In this document: piece by piece, positions 31,819 through 42,191 of the stretch
Position numbering within the stretch: position 1 is the first letter of the stretch
Layout: every line of letters starts with the position of its first letter
DNA from: Arabidopsis thaliana
Taxonomy: Eukaryota; Streptophyta; Magnoliopsida; Brassicales; Brassicaceae
Direction: 5' to 3'
Assembly (NCBI RefSeq): GCF_000001735.4
Contig: NC_003074.8
Location: 12,524,101-12,588,100, forward strand
Length of the DNA: 64,000 bases
The notes under the pieces: generated by a model
What the model was told of the DNA's origin: nothing
What the model saw: only the letters and a program-made list of their open reading frames with translations
Database searches by the model: none
Made by a program: the position numbers and the translations under genes

Positions 31819-33431
31819 TGGAGTATAAGGATATCCCAAGAGATCAGAATGTATATAATCTAATATACCTTTGGTGGTGTGCTTAGCAGTTGGGAAACTT
31901 TGTTTGTCAGATTTTCTAAGTACACAACTCTCACAAAGTTCCAGCTTGGTTACTTCTTTTCCTAATAAGTAGCCTTCTTTAACCAGCACATTCATGTTCT
32001 TCAAGCTCATATGACCCAGCCTAGAATGCCATAATCTAGTCATGTCAACGTCTGGTCTTGCCACTGCAAATTCTCCATTTACTACATTTCCTTCTAGATA
32101 GTACCGCCCATCTTGATATTTTCCAGAAATTATCTTCTGTCCATCTTTGTAGAAAGTGACTACAAAGTCTTTTCCTTCATATTTGCAGCTGCTCTTCTCC
32201 AATTGACCATATGAAATGAGGTTCCTTCCCATTGTAGGTATGTACCTCACATTTGTTAAGATGACCACATAATCATCTGGATTTAAGATCTTAATCTTAC
32301 CAATCCCTTTCACTTCACGGTGAGTCATATTACCCATCAAGACTTTGCCTCCATCAAATTCTTGTAGGCCAAACGGAGAATCCTTGTTTGGTGTAATGTG
32401 AAAACTACATCCAGAATCCACAACTGATTCTTCCTTTGTGTATTGAGGGCTAGTTGTTAATACTAGTGGCTGTTTTGGCTCCACTGCAATGTTTGCTGAA
32501 CTTGAAGGCTTGTTTGAAGACTTTTCAGGACACTCCCTCTTCCAATGTCCTTCTCTACGGCAAATGAAACAACCATTGTTGTTTTTATTGTAGTTTGGTC
32601 TTGATTTTGATCTGCCTTTGCTCTTAGAACGTCCTCTCCATGGTTTGCCTTTTCCTTTGTCAAACCTCTTTTCTAATCTGCCTCTTGTTTCCACATAGAG
32701 ACCTTCACTTTGAGTTTTTGAGAGCTTTCCACTTTCTTTGATTCTCTTTCGTTTGATTTTGCAGCTTCAATGACTTCATTCAAGCTTAAAGTGTCTCTGC
32801 CATACTTCAACGTCTCTTTGAGCTGATCATACATGTTAGATAATGAACTCAACAATAGTATAGCTTGAACCTCTTTTGTCACATTTACTCCTATGTTGTT
32901 TAGATCAGTAACTAGCTTAAGGAAATCATCCACATTTCCATCTATACTTTTAGAATCAGTCATCTTATAAGTATAGAACTTAAGATGTAAGTAGATGCGA
33001 TTAGGTAGAGAAGTCTCCATGTATAACTTGTTTAATGTGGACCACATGGCTGCAACTGTCTCACAGTTTTTGATCTTTCTTAGTACTTGATTTCCTACGT
33101 TCAGTACTATAAGATCTTTTGCCTTCTCTGACTTTTCAAACTTTACAGGATCAACGGTTGGAGGCAACTCAAAATCTCCTGCTATACCGACGTGATAGTC
33201 TCTTCCAGCTACTGCAGCTTCCTCTTCTGTAGCAGGTGGGTCTCTTAGCAGCTGCTCTTCGTTCAAGATACCTTTCAGCCCTAGAACCCCAAAGTGAGCC
33301 AACATTCTGACCTTCCACAAAGAGAAGTCACCGGTTCCATCAAATCTGTCAACCTCAACCCGAGCGTTACTACTCATCTTGTAAGTCTTCTTGTAACCCC
33401 TGATCTCAAACTCCTTAGCAACCCTATACAA
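31816..33431 (-). pseudogene. gag: Copia gag, protease and integrase start (Tork/Tnt1-like)
   Basis: From 33431 the minus strand encodes a gag of UBN2 type: VEVDRFDGTGDFSLWKVRML, LNVGNQVLRKIKNCETVAAM, WSTLNKLYMETSLPNRIYLH, DDFLKLVTDLNNIGVNVTKE, LLLSSLSNMYDQLKETLKYG. The frame changes near 32680, then RGRSKSKGRSKSRPNY, a zinc knuckle CFICRREGHWKREC, and protease VVDSGCSFHITPNKDS with the catalytic D-S-G intact. The pre-integrase domain is TRLWHSRLGHMSLKNMNVLV with CESCVLRKSDKQSF, and the integrase core starts GILDYIHSDLLGYP. There the CRM element is inserted. One frameshift separates gag from protease; otherwise this half is well preserved. Confidence 0.88.
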
Positions 33432-33436
33432 GCCTA

Positions 33437-33450
33437 GAGATCTGATACCA
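33437..33450 (-). other. Primer-binding site of the Tork-like copia
   Basis: TGGTATCAGATCTC on the minus strand, two bases from the LTR end; initiator-Met tRNA type. Confidence 0.8.
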
Positions 33451-33452
33451 CT

Positions 33453-33939
33453 TGTGGAGAAAAGAGTGATAGAGATTGCTTGTTAAAAAAATAAACAAAC
33501 ACAGAAATTGGTAACCGAGTTCACGGCCTCAACCGCTACATCTCGGGGGAGATCTCTTGCTCCCAAAGCTTTACTATATCCAAGGGATTACAAACACACC
33601 ACTAACTTGTGATGTTGTCTTTTGGTTGTTACAAATTTGCACTCAAGAAAAACAAAGATTCAAGAACAATAAAGAGGAAGAAGAAAGCTTGCTTAGGAAG
33701 TTTTTTTTATCTCTTTGCTTCCCGTCGGTTCAGGCACCATTTTTTTGAATAGGTGGGACTTCGGTGATAGGTTTTAGATTCTTTTCTCACCTACTTTCAT
33801 TACGTTATACGTTGTAATGCATATATAGGTGATATAAGTGGGCCCACAAATTTTTATCCACACTTTTGTTCTTCTCCACCTTCCAATTTCGTTGACCCAA
33901 TAAAGCCCAATAATTGTGTTATGTGAAACCCAAACAACA
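33453..33939 (-). repeat. 5' LTR of the Tork-like copia (about 487 bp)
   Basis: On the minus strand it starts TGTTGTTTGGGTTTCAC and ends CTTTTCTCCACA next to the PBS. The other LTR is absent, so the right edge is inferred from the TG dinucleotide. A TATA-like motif (CACCTATATATGCA) is near 33822-33835. Confidence 0.6.
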
Positions 33940-34190
33940 ATATAGGTGTCTCAGCCTACGAAAGTAAACACATTGTATCAAATTCGGAAACAAACAGAAG
34001 AAAAACAAAGTATGGAAAGTTTCCCTCGAGAGAATCATTATTGTACCTCCAAGAAATAGAGATCGTCAAGGTATCTTTTAATGTAATTGATTATATTCTT
34101 TCAGGTCAAGAATATTTGGTAGACCTCATTCTGCAATATCAATCAAGGTACCGCTGGCGATATCGAGTTTCCTAACACAAAATAAAAAAG
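33940..34190. other. Unassigned sequence
   Basis: About 250 bp with no ORF, no repeat seen elsewhere in the window, and no recognisable motif. It may be older host or TE sequence between two insertions. Confidence 0.4.
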
Positions 34191-34994
34191 GAGTAGAAAC
34201 TCTATAAATTAATAATACTTGGACTATGAAATTTTATTAATTTATAGTAATATTAATTTAATCTATAAATTTATTAATATTTTTTTTTTACTGCAACTGA
34301 ATTCTATTTATACTTGTAAATCTTTACAAAGCAAAGTTGTAAGCCTTTGTTGCTGGTTTCCTGTATCAGCTTGAAACAAAGAGTCCGTAAATTCTAAGAA
34401 GCAAGATAAATTAATTAATATTAATTTATAGAATATTTACGTAAAACACAATACTAAATTATTTTCAAAATATTTTTTAATTTAGATTTTCTCATATTTA
34501 ATTGTTTGTATATTGAATTATGTTAGATCTTTAATTTTATTTTTGACTTTTTAATTTATTTTCCTGCAAGATATATTGTTTCTATATCTACGACGTTAAC
34601 GTGGAGTTTAATCCAATTTTTCTTTACAAAAATCTTAGCAATGATTTTTCATAGAATTTTTTTTTATAAAACCAAATATGACGGATCAAATATGCAAAGA
34701 GTTATGTGAGTACAAAAGAGATCATACCAACTCTACTCTAAAAAGAGTTGCAATTGTGGCTTGAATAAAAGTTTCATATAAAATTAGTCTTAGAAGGTAT
34801 GCTTAAGATTAATGATTATTAATTTATGATATTGTTGGGACCATATTTTTACATAGGGGTTTCAAAAAAATTATTATCTTATTATCTTATCGATTTTCGT
34901 TAATTTTTACATTGGCCCGACTTGGGACCGGCAAAATTTACTAATTTATCGTGTTTATTAATTTATCGAGTATTAATTTATAGAGTTTCTACTG
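34191..34994. mobile_element. Emigrant-like MITE (Tc1/mariner, pogo/Lemi1 type), 804 bp
   Basis: The termini are 24-bp inverted repeats: AGTAGAAACTCTATAAATTA within 34191-34214, and its reverse complement within 34971-34994, with one mismatch at the outermost base. They closely resemble the published Emigrant TIR, CAGTAAAACCTCTATAAATT. A TA follows the right end (34995-34996), as expected for the TA target; the left TA is lost. The interior is AT-rich with no ORF, so the element is non-autonomous. Confidence 0.8.
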
Positions 34995-35102
34995 TACATA
35001 TCATATATATTACGGTCCAAATAGAAAAAGACTGATGGAATTAAGTATCTAAAGAATATTGGGTACCTAATCTTTAATAATATAAGTATTTGGATTTCTA
35101 GG

Positions 35103-36196
35103 CTTTCCTGTAGGCTTGGGAGTTCGGAGAAATCGGTTTATTCGGGTCGGGCTATTCGGTTTTGGAGAAATTCGGTTTTTGAAAAATCTATCCAAATTCG
35201 GTTCGGGTCGGTCGGTACTCGGGTTATTCGGTTTGGTTATAGGGCTTAAAAATAATTCCAAAATTAAACCAAATGTTTTCTATTTCGGTTAATTTAAATT
35301 GAATTACAAAAAAAAAAAACAAATAGGCTGAAAACAAAGCCCAAACTTATTACACCATCAAAATACATTAACAAATTTACAAACCCAATTATAAAATTTA
35401 CAAGGCCCAACCCGAATTCACAAGGCTCAACCCATTAAAATTTTAGGGTTTTTGACAAGGGTTAACGGCGACAAAGAGCCACGGCGACGGTGACAGACGG
35501 GACGCCGACGGTGACAACGAACCCGCGACGGCGACAATGATGACCAATCTTTTCGTCCGATGAAGCTTGTAATTTGCCAACCATAAGAAAATCTGCCACC
35601 AACAAGATCTATTAGATATCGTCATCATAAATATACAATCTGAATTGAAAAAATTAGAGATGGAAGTAAGAAAATTGAAAATCCAACGAAGATTTATTAG
35701 ATCTAAAGAATTACAAGTGAATCTAGCCGTGAGTTTGGTGATAGGAAGAGCTTAGTGAGCACACAATAAAAAATCAGACCAAGAAGAGATTGAGGGGAAA
35801 AAGAAGAGCTTATCCCTAAAACATTTGTGGTTATAGGTGTAGAAAGAAGAAGAGCTAACAACAATTGATGAAGAAAAAAGAAAATCAGGGATTAGGTTGG
35901 AGAAGATGAACTTTGTTTTAGTTTTTGAATGGAAAAGAAGAGAGGCGCAGAGCCAAAGAAGAAAAATAAAACCAAAGATTAGGGTAAATGACATTATATA
36001 TGGCTGCAGATTGTCGGTTTAGATAAAACCGATCGGTTCCAATTACCGAACCAACCCGAACCGAAATTCGAGTATCCAAATTAATTCTGCCGATCGATTA
36101 GGAAAAAGTTGTTCTTTTGACGCCGATAACCAAACGTTTCGGTTTGATCGGGTCGGTTTAAACGGTTTATACCGAAATCCCAGGGCTACTTTCCTG
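35103..36196. mobile_element. Non-autonomous hAT-like element with 8-bp TSD CTTTCCTG
   Basis: The element (35111-36188, 1078 bp) starts TAGGCTTGGGAGTTCGG and ends with the inverted CCGAAATCCCAGGGCTA. The exact 8-bp duplication CTTTCCTG lies at 35103-35110 and 36189-36196. An 8-bp duplication with short TIRs is the hAT signature. Both subterminal regions are rich in TTCGG/TCGGGTCGG words in opposite orientation, typical of these elements. The interior has no transposase; a GACGGCGAC-rich patch (35460-35540) and a pyrimidine-rich minus-strand stretch look like captured leader sequence, but I cannot name a source. Confidence 0.88.
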
Positions 36197-36817
36197 GAAC
36201 CCAGATTTCAGTTTTTTGCAGAGGAAATGATAAAACTGTAAACCGATGTTTTCTCACCAAAAACGTAAAACCCGTATTTTCTCGCCAATTGTTCGTTTTT
36301 ATGGCAATTGTTTTATGTTGTATATTTGGTAATGATGACACATTAAATGTGCTGTTGAATATATTTTTTTGACATTATGGTTCTCGAATTGTACACTATT
36401 GTAGCGTAAACCTTTGCTATAAGAAAGTGATATGTAGCCCTTTGGTTTTGCTACTGTGTAGTATTTAGTAGCTATTATAAATTGTAATAATATCATTTAC
36501 AATAGCATTTATTAATTGCGGTTTAATAATGTTTTAGCCTTTTTATCGTGCTATAATATATGATTTATTGGCTTTTATATTGTACTATCTAATATTTATT
36601 ATGACACTGAGAAAATGCTGTGTATATATATTGCAAGATATATACATTAACATATATTGAATCTATTTTGCAATGAATCAAATATAATTGCACAAAATAT
36701 AATTAGCTTTAATTTATGAAAGACAATGAATCATAAAATATCATATTACATAAAGTTAACTTAACAGAGTCAAGATATTACATGAACTAAAGACACATTA
36801 ACCATTAAAACATGAAC
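36197..36817. other. AT-rich non-coding sequence, possible CACTA subterminal region
   Basis: No ORF is supported. GTAGC/GCTAC and TATAGC words (36395-36480) resemble those in the CACTA end region at 46836-46940, but no CACTACAAGAA terminus is found. Confidence 0.35.
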
Positions 36818-38010
36818 TCATAGATTCCTGCGGCTTGACTCTCCTCTTTCCTCTCTTGGGCGTTTCTTAGCAGTGTTGTTGTGTGCATCCTTTTTCATGT
36901 TTCTGAACCATTGCTTGTAGAGTGGATCAATGTCTTCTTCCTCTAGTTCGATTCGTATTAAGTAGCCAAGGTGAGGACAAGACTGCCTAAACTCTAGCTC
37001 TGTTATCTCCTTCAGTTCATCATCCACCTCGTTTTGTTAATTGTTATTTGCCTGCTGTTGTGGCTGTTGTGGCTGTTGTGGCTATTGTCTGAGCCTTGGT
37101 ATAACGTTCTTAGCTGGGAGGCCGCATATGAGTCCTTTAGCTTCCATTGAACTAGCGGTTTCTGCAGTACCAATGAGAAAGACAACACCACAAATTTCAA
37201 ACTTCACCGAATTAGAATAGAATTAACCTAAGAAAAGCTTGAATCTTAAGTATTGCAAATACAAACTGAAACTAGCAACATACAAGTTCAAGGAGACAGT
37301 TCCAATTTTGAAGCCAATGAGATCATACATCTCAAGTTCTCTAAATTATCATCTACTCATTACTCAACCTACGAACAGCTTCAATACTAACTCGAAAAGA
37401 ATACATATGCAGTATGAGTCAGGATCCATCGTGGACTAACCTCAAGAATCAAACAAGTTTCTATTGACAGGCTATAACCAGTGCTTTGTTCTGTAGTAAC
37501 AGAACACAACTATCAAAGTCAACTAATCATTTTCGTTTCTATGGCTCAACTTCCACAATCAAACAGAGACTATATTACAGAGATATTGACAGTGCTAATG
37601 CATTGAAGCTCTCCTAAAGTTAACATAACCAAATCGATTTCCAATAAACAAAGTGAGGAATATCAACAATTCATGCTTATCATGCTTCAATATCACATAA
37701 TCCATAGCTAAAAAAAAGTGTCTACAATAGAAAAAATGTTAACTTACAGTGATTCTTCCTTTAATCCTCAAATCTGTCTTCTCGAACAGCCAAATCTGGA
37801 TCCAAAGACCATCGAACTCATCAGATAAGGAACTAACAAAACCAGCGAACACATCAAAAACCTCAGAGAAAACAATTACCTTTTCTGGGCGAAAGTAAAT
37901 CAGAAGAAGTTGAGGAACTCAAAGGTTTGTAGATTCAACCTTTTCGCTTCGGAGAGAGATGAAAGAAGCTTTGATTTTTTGGGTTTCCATCGACGACATC
38001 GAATAAAGAG
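36818..38010 (-). other. Possible spliced minus-strand gene fragment, unidentified
   Basis: I do not recognise this. On the minus strand there is an A/T-rich leader, then MSSMETQKIKASFISL from about 38000. A potential coding piece (about 37750-37890) reads RPEKVIVFSEVFDVFAGF and DEFDGLWIQIWLFEKTDL, followed by a GTAAGT donor. Further on are a CAACAGCCA repeat (37060-37085) and an acidic piece VDDELKEITELEF with CPHLGYLIRIELEEEDIDPL, ending KKRPREERGESSRRNL at 36818. EKVIVFSE is reminiscent of SNF2-type helicase C-terminal motifs, but it is too short to trust. It could be a gene fragment carried by the CACTA element or an old host gene. Confidence 0.25.
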
Positions 38011-38047
38011 AAATAAGAAAGTAATTAAAACAACTTTGATTATTGAC

Positions 38048-38224
38048 CCTTAGATGTATTCTAATCAACGGTTGATATGAATAGTTAGGTGATCCACACA
38101 TTAATCAATTAGCCAATGAGTTAATTGTCCTCTTAATAATTCGTGACCCTTCGATATACTAATCAACGGTTGATATCAATAATAAGGTGATCCACACCTT
38201 AATCTATTATCCAATGAGATAATT
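38048..38224. repeat. Diverged tandem duplication (about 95-bp unit, two copies)
   Basis: GACCCTTAGATGTATTC with CTAATCAACGGTTGATAT, GGTGATCCACAC and CCAATGAG (from about 38045) is repeated from about 38145 with scattered substitutions. The core AATCAACGGTTGATAT contains the palindrome ATCAACGGTTGAT. Confidence 0.8.
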
Positions 38225-38504
38225 TTTTTACGATTATTATGTTAATAGCCTAATATTAAGTTATTTTTCTTTGTATTAATTTTTTGATATGGTGTTAAAA
38301 TTAAACTTAAAACTAAAGTTTCATTTTTTTAGAGTTCTTAAAAATAAAAATTATATTATCCTTAATAATCAAAGTTATACCCTAAATTGACTAAACATGT
38401 AAGATTAGTGACTAAATGTAATATTGTATTTTTTCCAATACATTAATAAGTATATTTTTATCTATGAAATGAATATGCATAAATTTTAATTATCATATAA
38501 CTTT

Positions 38505-38757
38505 TACATTATTAATTTCATGTTTCATGTATTAGTGTAGAATGCTTTCAACTAAGAGATATTAGTATAGGGTATAGGATTTAGGGTATAGGGTTTAGGG
38601 TTTAGGGTTTCTATCTTATATTATTATATGATAGTAAATTTAAATTGTTATAAGTTTGACATTGTTAATTTCATGTTTCTTATGTTAGTGTTGAATGCTT
38701 TCAACTAAGAGATATAAGTATAGGGTATAGATAGGGTTTAGGGTTTAGGGTATATGA
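38505..38757. repeat. Duplicated block ending in telomere-like TTTAGGG repeats
   Basis: A block of about 140 bp (TTAATTTCATGTTTC... TGCTTTCAACTAAGAGATA...) occurs twice, and each copy ends in TATAGGGTATAG plus two to three TTTAGGG units (about 38585-38610 and 38728-38750). TTTAGGG is the Arabidopsis-type telomere unit. This is an interstitial degenerate copy, not a chromosome end. Confidence 0.85.
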
Positions 38758-38858
38758 TTTTTTTTTTTTTTTGTATCATCAATTTTTATATATTTTCACA
38801 ATTAATCTTTGGTTTTAAGATACTTAAATTTTCTCTAATCTATTTTGTTTTTTTTTTA

Positions 38859-38908
38859 ATATATTAGAGTTTATATTGTATCCTCAAACAATATAAACTC
38901 TAATATAT
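38859..38908. repeat. Perfect 21-bp inverted repeat with 8-nt loop
   Basis: The arm ATATATTAGAGTTTATATTG(T) at 38859-38879 is exactly inverted at 38888-38908, with loop ATCCTCAA. This is a small foldback; no flanking signature was found. Confidence 0.9.
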
Positions 38909-39093
38909 ATCCAAATTAATTAGTATCTTTCTATATATTAAATTTTCTCTAATCTATTTTGATTTTTTTTCACTGATTGTTTTATTATCGTTCTATATAT
39001 TTTTATATATAATTTATCCTATTAATTTAATATCAGAAACATGAAATTGTGTTTCAACAATACAAAACAGAGAAGTGATCATGTCTTTAAATT

Positions 39094-39221
39094 ACTTAAA
39101 AAAAACACCAAAGTGACCATGTCTTCAAACTTAAAACACCAAAGTGATGATTAATTATGTCTTAAACTTAAAAAACACCAAAGTGATTATGTCTTAAACT
39201 TAAAAAACACCAAAGTTAAAA
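39094..39221. repeat. Short tandem repeat, unit about 32-40 bp, four copies
   Basis: The core ACACCAAAGTGATTATGTCT with CTTAAACTTAAAAA recurs from 39107 to 39221, with variable spacing. It touches the end of the CACTA second gene. Confidence 0.85.
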
Positions 39222-42059
39222 AACACGACCCATCTACAACAGCACTTCTCGTCATTCCTGGAGGAAAAAAAATGAAATCAGTTGTTGTCATCATATTTTT
39301 CATACATGTAAATTTAAAGTATATACAAACCATTGCAATTTTATCTTCTGGCCAGGCAATAGAAGTTCCAAGTGCATCTTCCATATACTCGATTTCAGTA
39401 GATTGCCTCCAAACTGCAGCATCTTTAACAATCACAACATCCACCCATACTCGAGAAGCATTAGGCCCCAAAGGAACGTGATGTACACATTGATCAGGAC
39501 TGTTAGACGCCCAACGTCCTTCAGCAACAACACGCTTCTTTCCGGATATATCCATCAACTTGCATTTTTGATTTGCTTTGAAGGCAAGACGCTTCAAGAA
39601 CAACAAGCAATGAATAAACACAGAAATGAACAACCCATCATCATCAACAACCAAGCAATTCTTTCTTAAGGTATTAGAAGCATGTACCTGTGATTTGCGA
39701 CGAGAAGATGTCTCTGTCAGAGATGGTTTTGTTTTGGTTACAGGTTTCTTCAAAGGAGCTTTTGGAGTCTCTGGAGACTTGTCATTCTGAGATGTTGGAC
39801 TTGCTGATTTAGTCTGAGATCTTGGACTTGCTGATTTCAAAATCACAGGAGACATCTCATTAAGAGATTTTATGCTGGAGGCCTTAGATGCAGAACGCTG
39901 AAGAACTGGAGATTCACTCGATGTTGTCTCAATCACTACTCTATTTGCAAGCCATGCTATAAAGCTGTTCAACGAATCCTGCAAAGTTCTCATGTCCAAT
40001 GTAGGCCTCCATAGCCATGTCTTTGGGTTTAAAATCGCATCCACATAAACTTTGACTGCATTTGGACCAATAGGAAGTCCATTTACCAACGCTTGCGGTT
40101 CTCAAAACTACCATCTCCCTTCAGCTACCACTTCATCAGTCTTGCCCAAAGCCTTTAGTGTGCATCTGTTCTTAGAAGTTGTGCTTGGGCTCTGTGTAAC
40201 AAAAACAGAGATCGGCATCAGGTGGAATGTCTTCTAATCTATATACAAAAGCAATAAATAAGATACATTATAACCTTAGGTGCAATGTCTTCTAAACTAA
40301 CACGTTCAGGTGGAACAATACATAAATCGGCATCCCATGCAATCATTTCTCCAACTACATCCTCAATAATAGACATCTCAGGTACAGGTCTCCATATTGG
40401 AGCTTCTGGCTTGGTAGCAGATTCAATTAAAACCTTAACTACATTAGGCCCTAGAGGTATCCAATGTAGTAACTCATCAGCATCATAAGAGACAACACGG
40501 CCCTCAACAACATTACCATCAGAAGAAGTCCAGTCAACCAAATTACATTTAGGAAGTGATCTGGTATTTACACTCCTATGAATTGAGTTTTCACCAACAT
40601 CAGGCTCTTGTCTCTGCAATTCCAGAAACAGATCAAGACATATAATATTCCTCACTTAGTACATTTAGGAATTGATCTAGCATTTACTAACCTGGTCATA
40701 AAGTTTTTCAATAATCTGCTCTAGATCCTGAATTATATTCTTTATTTGAATCTTATTGGTTTCCATTGCAGCCATAGAGCGACTGTTGACCTGAAAACAA
40801 GCCAATTTGGACAAGCTCATGCCTCTGCCCATTGCACGCAGTCTTCCTGGATTATCAGGTCCCAATATCTGACTAAGCACATCTTCCTTTGGATTAGTTG
40901 TTGCTGAATCCTATGTCCCTTCAATATCTATCTCGGTTGCCTTTTTCTGCAAACAGATAACAAATTAATCCACAACATACATTAATATATAAGCATAATT
41001 TAAAAGGAACAAGCATAACATACAATCATTTCAGCCGCATCGATGTGTACAGGAGTGCCATCCTTCTTAGTACGTGACTCAACCCACACTTTCAGCCTTG
41101 TCACCTTGGATGGTTCATCACTTTTTTGGACTAATTCTTCCCTCAATCTGACCATTCCTTTACGGCCACAGGTATGAGGAATCTGCTTCTTCCTTCTTTT
41201 CTTATACGAATCACTTACTACCTTAAATTCATGACTAGTCTTCTCTTTGACAAACTTACGCCATTCAGCCATTGTTACATTAGGTGGTCGCAGACTCATC
41301 CTGTCTTTCATGTTATCAGCTTCTCTGACATCTTTGGCAAGGCGTGACTTGGATGATCTCCACAGACATCCCATCTGAGCAAAAGCTGCAGTTTTTTCCA
41401 TGGCTGATCAAGATCAAACCTTGCCTGCATTCAAATCCAAAATACAGAATTCAAAATCAATCCAGAATTCAAAATCACAACAACATGTCAAACAGAGAGA
41501 ATTAGAATACCTCAATGGATTTCCACAAGACAGTTCTGATATCTTCACTAACTTTCCTCCAATCCGGAATTGTGTAAGGAACATGTTCCCGTACTATTGT
41601 TCCTAAATAGGATCCAAAAGGTACTTAACCTGGACCACAAGGTTCTCCCATGATAGTATAATCAACGTGAACCTTTTCATTTGGATCCTTGGCGATGTGT
41701 TTCATCTTCGTTGGTCCTCGTTTCTTTTTACGCTTTGGTTCAGCAGCTGTTTCAGCAACATCCATAGTAGGATCCTCAGCGTCAGTAGCAGCAGTATCAT
41801 CAACTGGTTCCTCACTTTCTCTGTTCACTTCATTGTTAGCATCTTCATTCTCTTTATCCACTAACTCAGCCTCCACTTCATTAGTTTCATCTGCTAGTAA
41901 ATCAGCCTCCACTTCATTAGTTTCATCTGCTAGTAAATCAGCCTCCACTTCATTATTATCTGCCTGTACTTCAGTAAATTCCTGAGTCTCAATCTGTCTC
42001 TCAGCTAACTCGTCAATCTTCTTCTTCTTTTGGTATTTCCTTTTTCGATTATTCACCAT
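39187..42059 (-). pseudogene. CACTA second protein (TNPA-like, Transposase_24) with three repeated C-terminal modules
   Basis: In TNPA-type proteins this binds subterminal repeats and helps transposition. Starting at the ATG at 42059, a basic NLS-like N-terminus (NNRKRKYQKKKKIDEL) leads to an acidic repeat (NEVEADLLADET, two full copies from a 39-bp DNA repeat near 41870-41950). Then KRKKKRGPTKMKHIAKDP and VDYTIMGEPCGPG follow. An exon at 41401-41000 is Transposase_24-like: LAKDVREADNMKDRMSLRPP, TMAEWRKFVKEKTSHEFKVV, RTKKDGTPVHIDAAEMI. Three copies of a C-terminal module follow (40655-40239, 40140-39960, 39560-39340), each with V-EGR, PLGPN or PIGPN, then W-RP or WRQ and IAW; I recall this as DUF8039. 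Intron-like gaps have plausible GT-AG ends. In-frame stops, for example after EGRW near 40108, make it a pseudogene. Confidence 0.75.
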
Positions 42060-42191
42060 CTTGGTTCACCTGAAACAAAACATAGATTTGTTATCAGAAC
42101 AAATTCTTGAGCTGCAAAAATAATCTCAATCTCACAAAACACACATTATAAGCAATAATAAGCAATCAAAACTATCACAAGTAATATAATT

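Larger units (their letters stand above)
25404..31823 (-). mobile_element. CRM-clade centromeric chromovirus, full length with TSD TGGAG
   Basis: Two LTRs (25409-26307, 899 bp; 30924-31818, 895 bp) flank PBS, gag and pol on the minus strand. Perfect 5-bp duplications TGGAG occur at 25404-25408 and 31819-31823. The pol reading frame runs into the LTR and ends with a CR-type motif, the hallmark of CRM group A elements, which target CENH3 chromatin. By eye the LTRs differ at about a dozen sites plus two small indels, so insertion is recent. Even so, the coding region has a nonsense codon and several frameshifts. The host sequence is a Tork-like copia integrase. Confidence 0.92.
23698..33939 (-). 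mobile_element. Tork/Tnt1-like Ty1/copia element, split by CRM insertion and truncated at 3' end
   Basis: The right part (33939-31819) has LTR, PBS, gag, protease and integrase start. The left part (25408-23698) has integrase, RT fingers and part of the palm. A complete CRM element sits between. The TGGAG on each side of it is its target duplication, and removing CRM rejoins the integrase reading ...SDLLGYP with KSLGGCRYFVSFIDD. The element's RNase H and 3' LTR are missing. Confidence 0.85.

Noticed and set aside
36260..36300. CACCAAAAACG as left end of the CACTA element
   Set aside because: Does not match CACTACAAGAA at the right end and has no flanking ATG duplication.
39094..39221. CRISPR-like array
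   Set aside because: The units are adjacent degenerate tandem repeats without unique spacers, and the DNA is plant nuclear.
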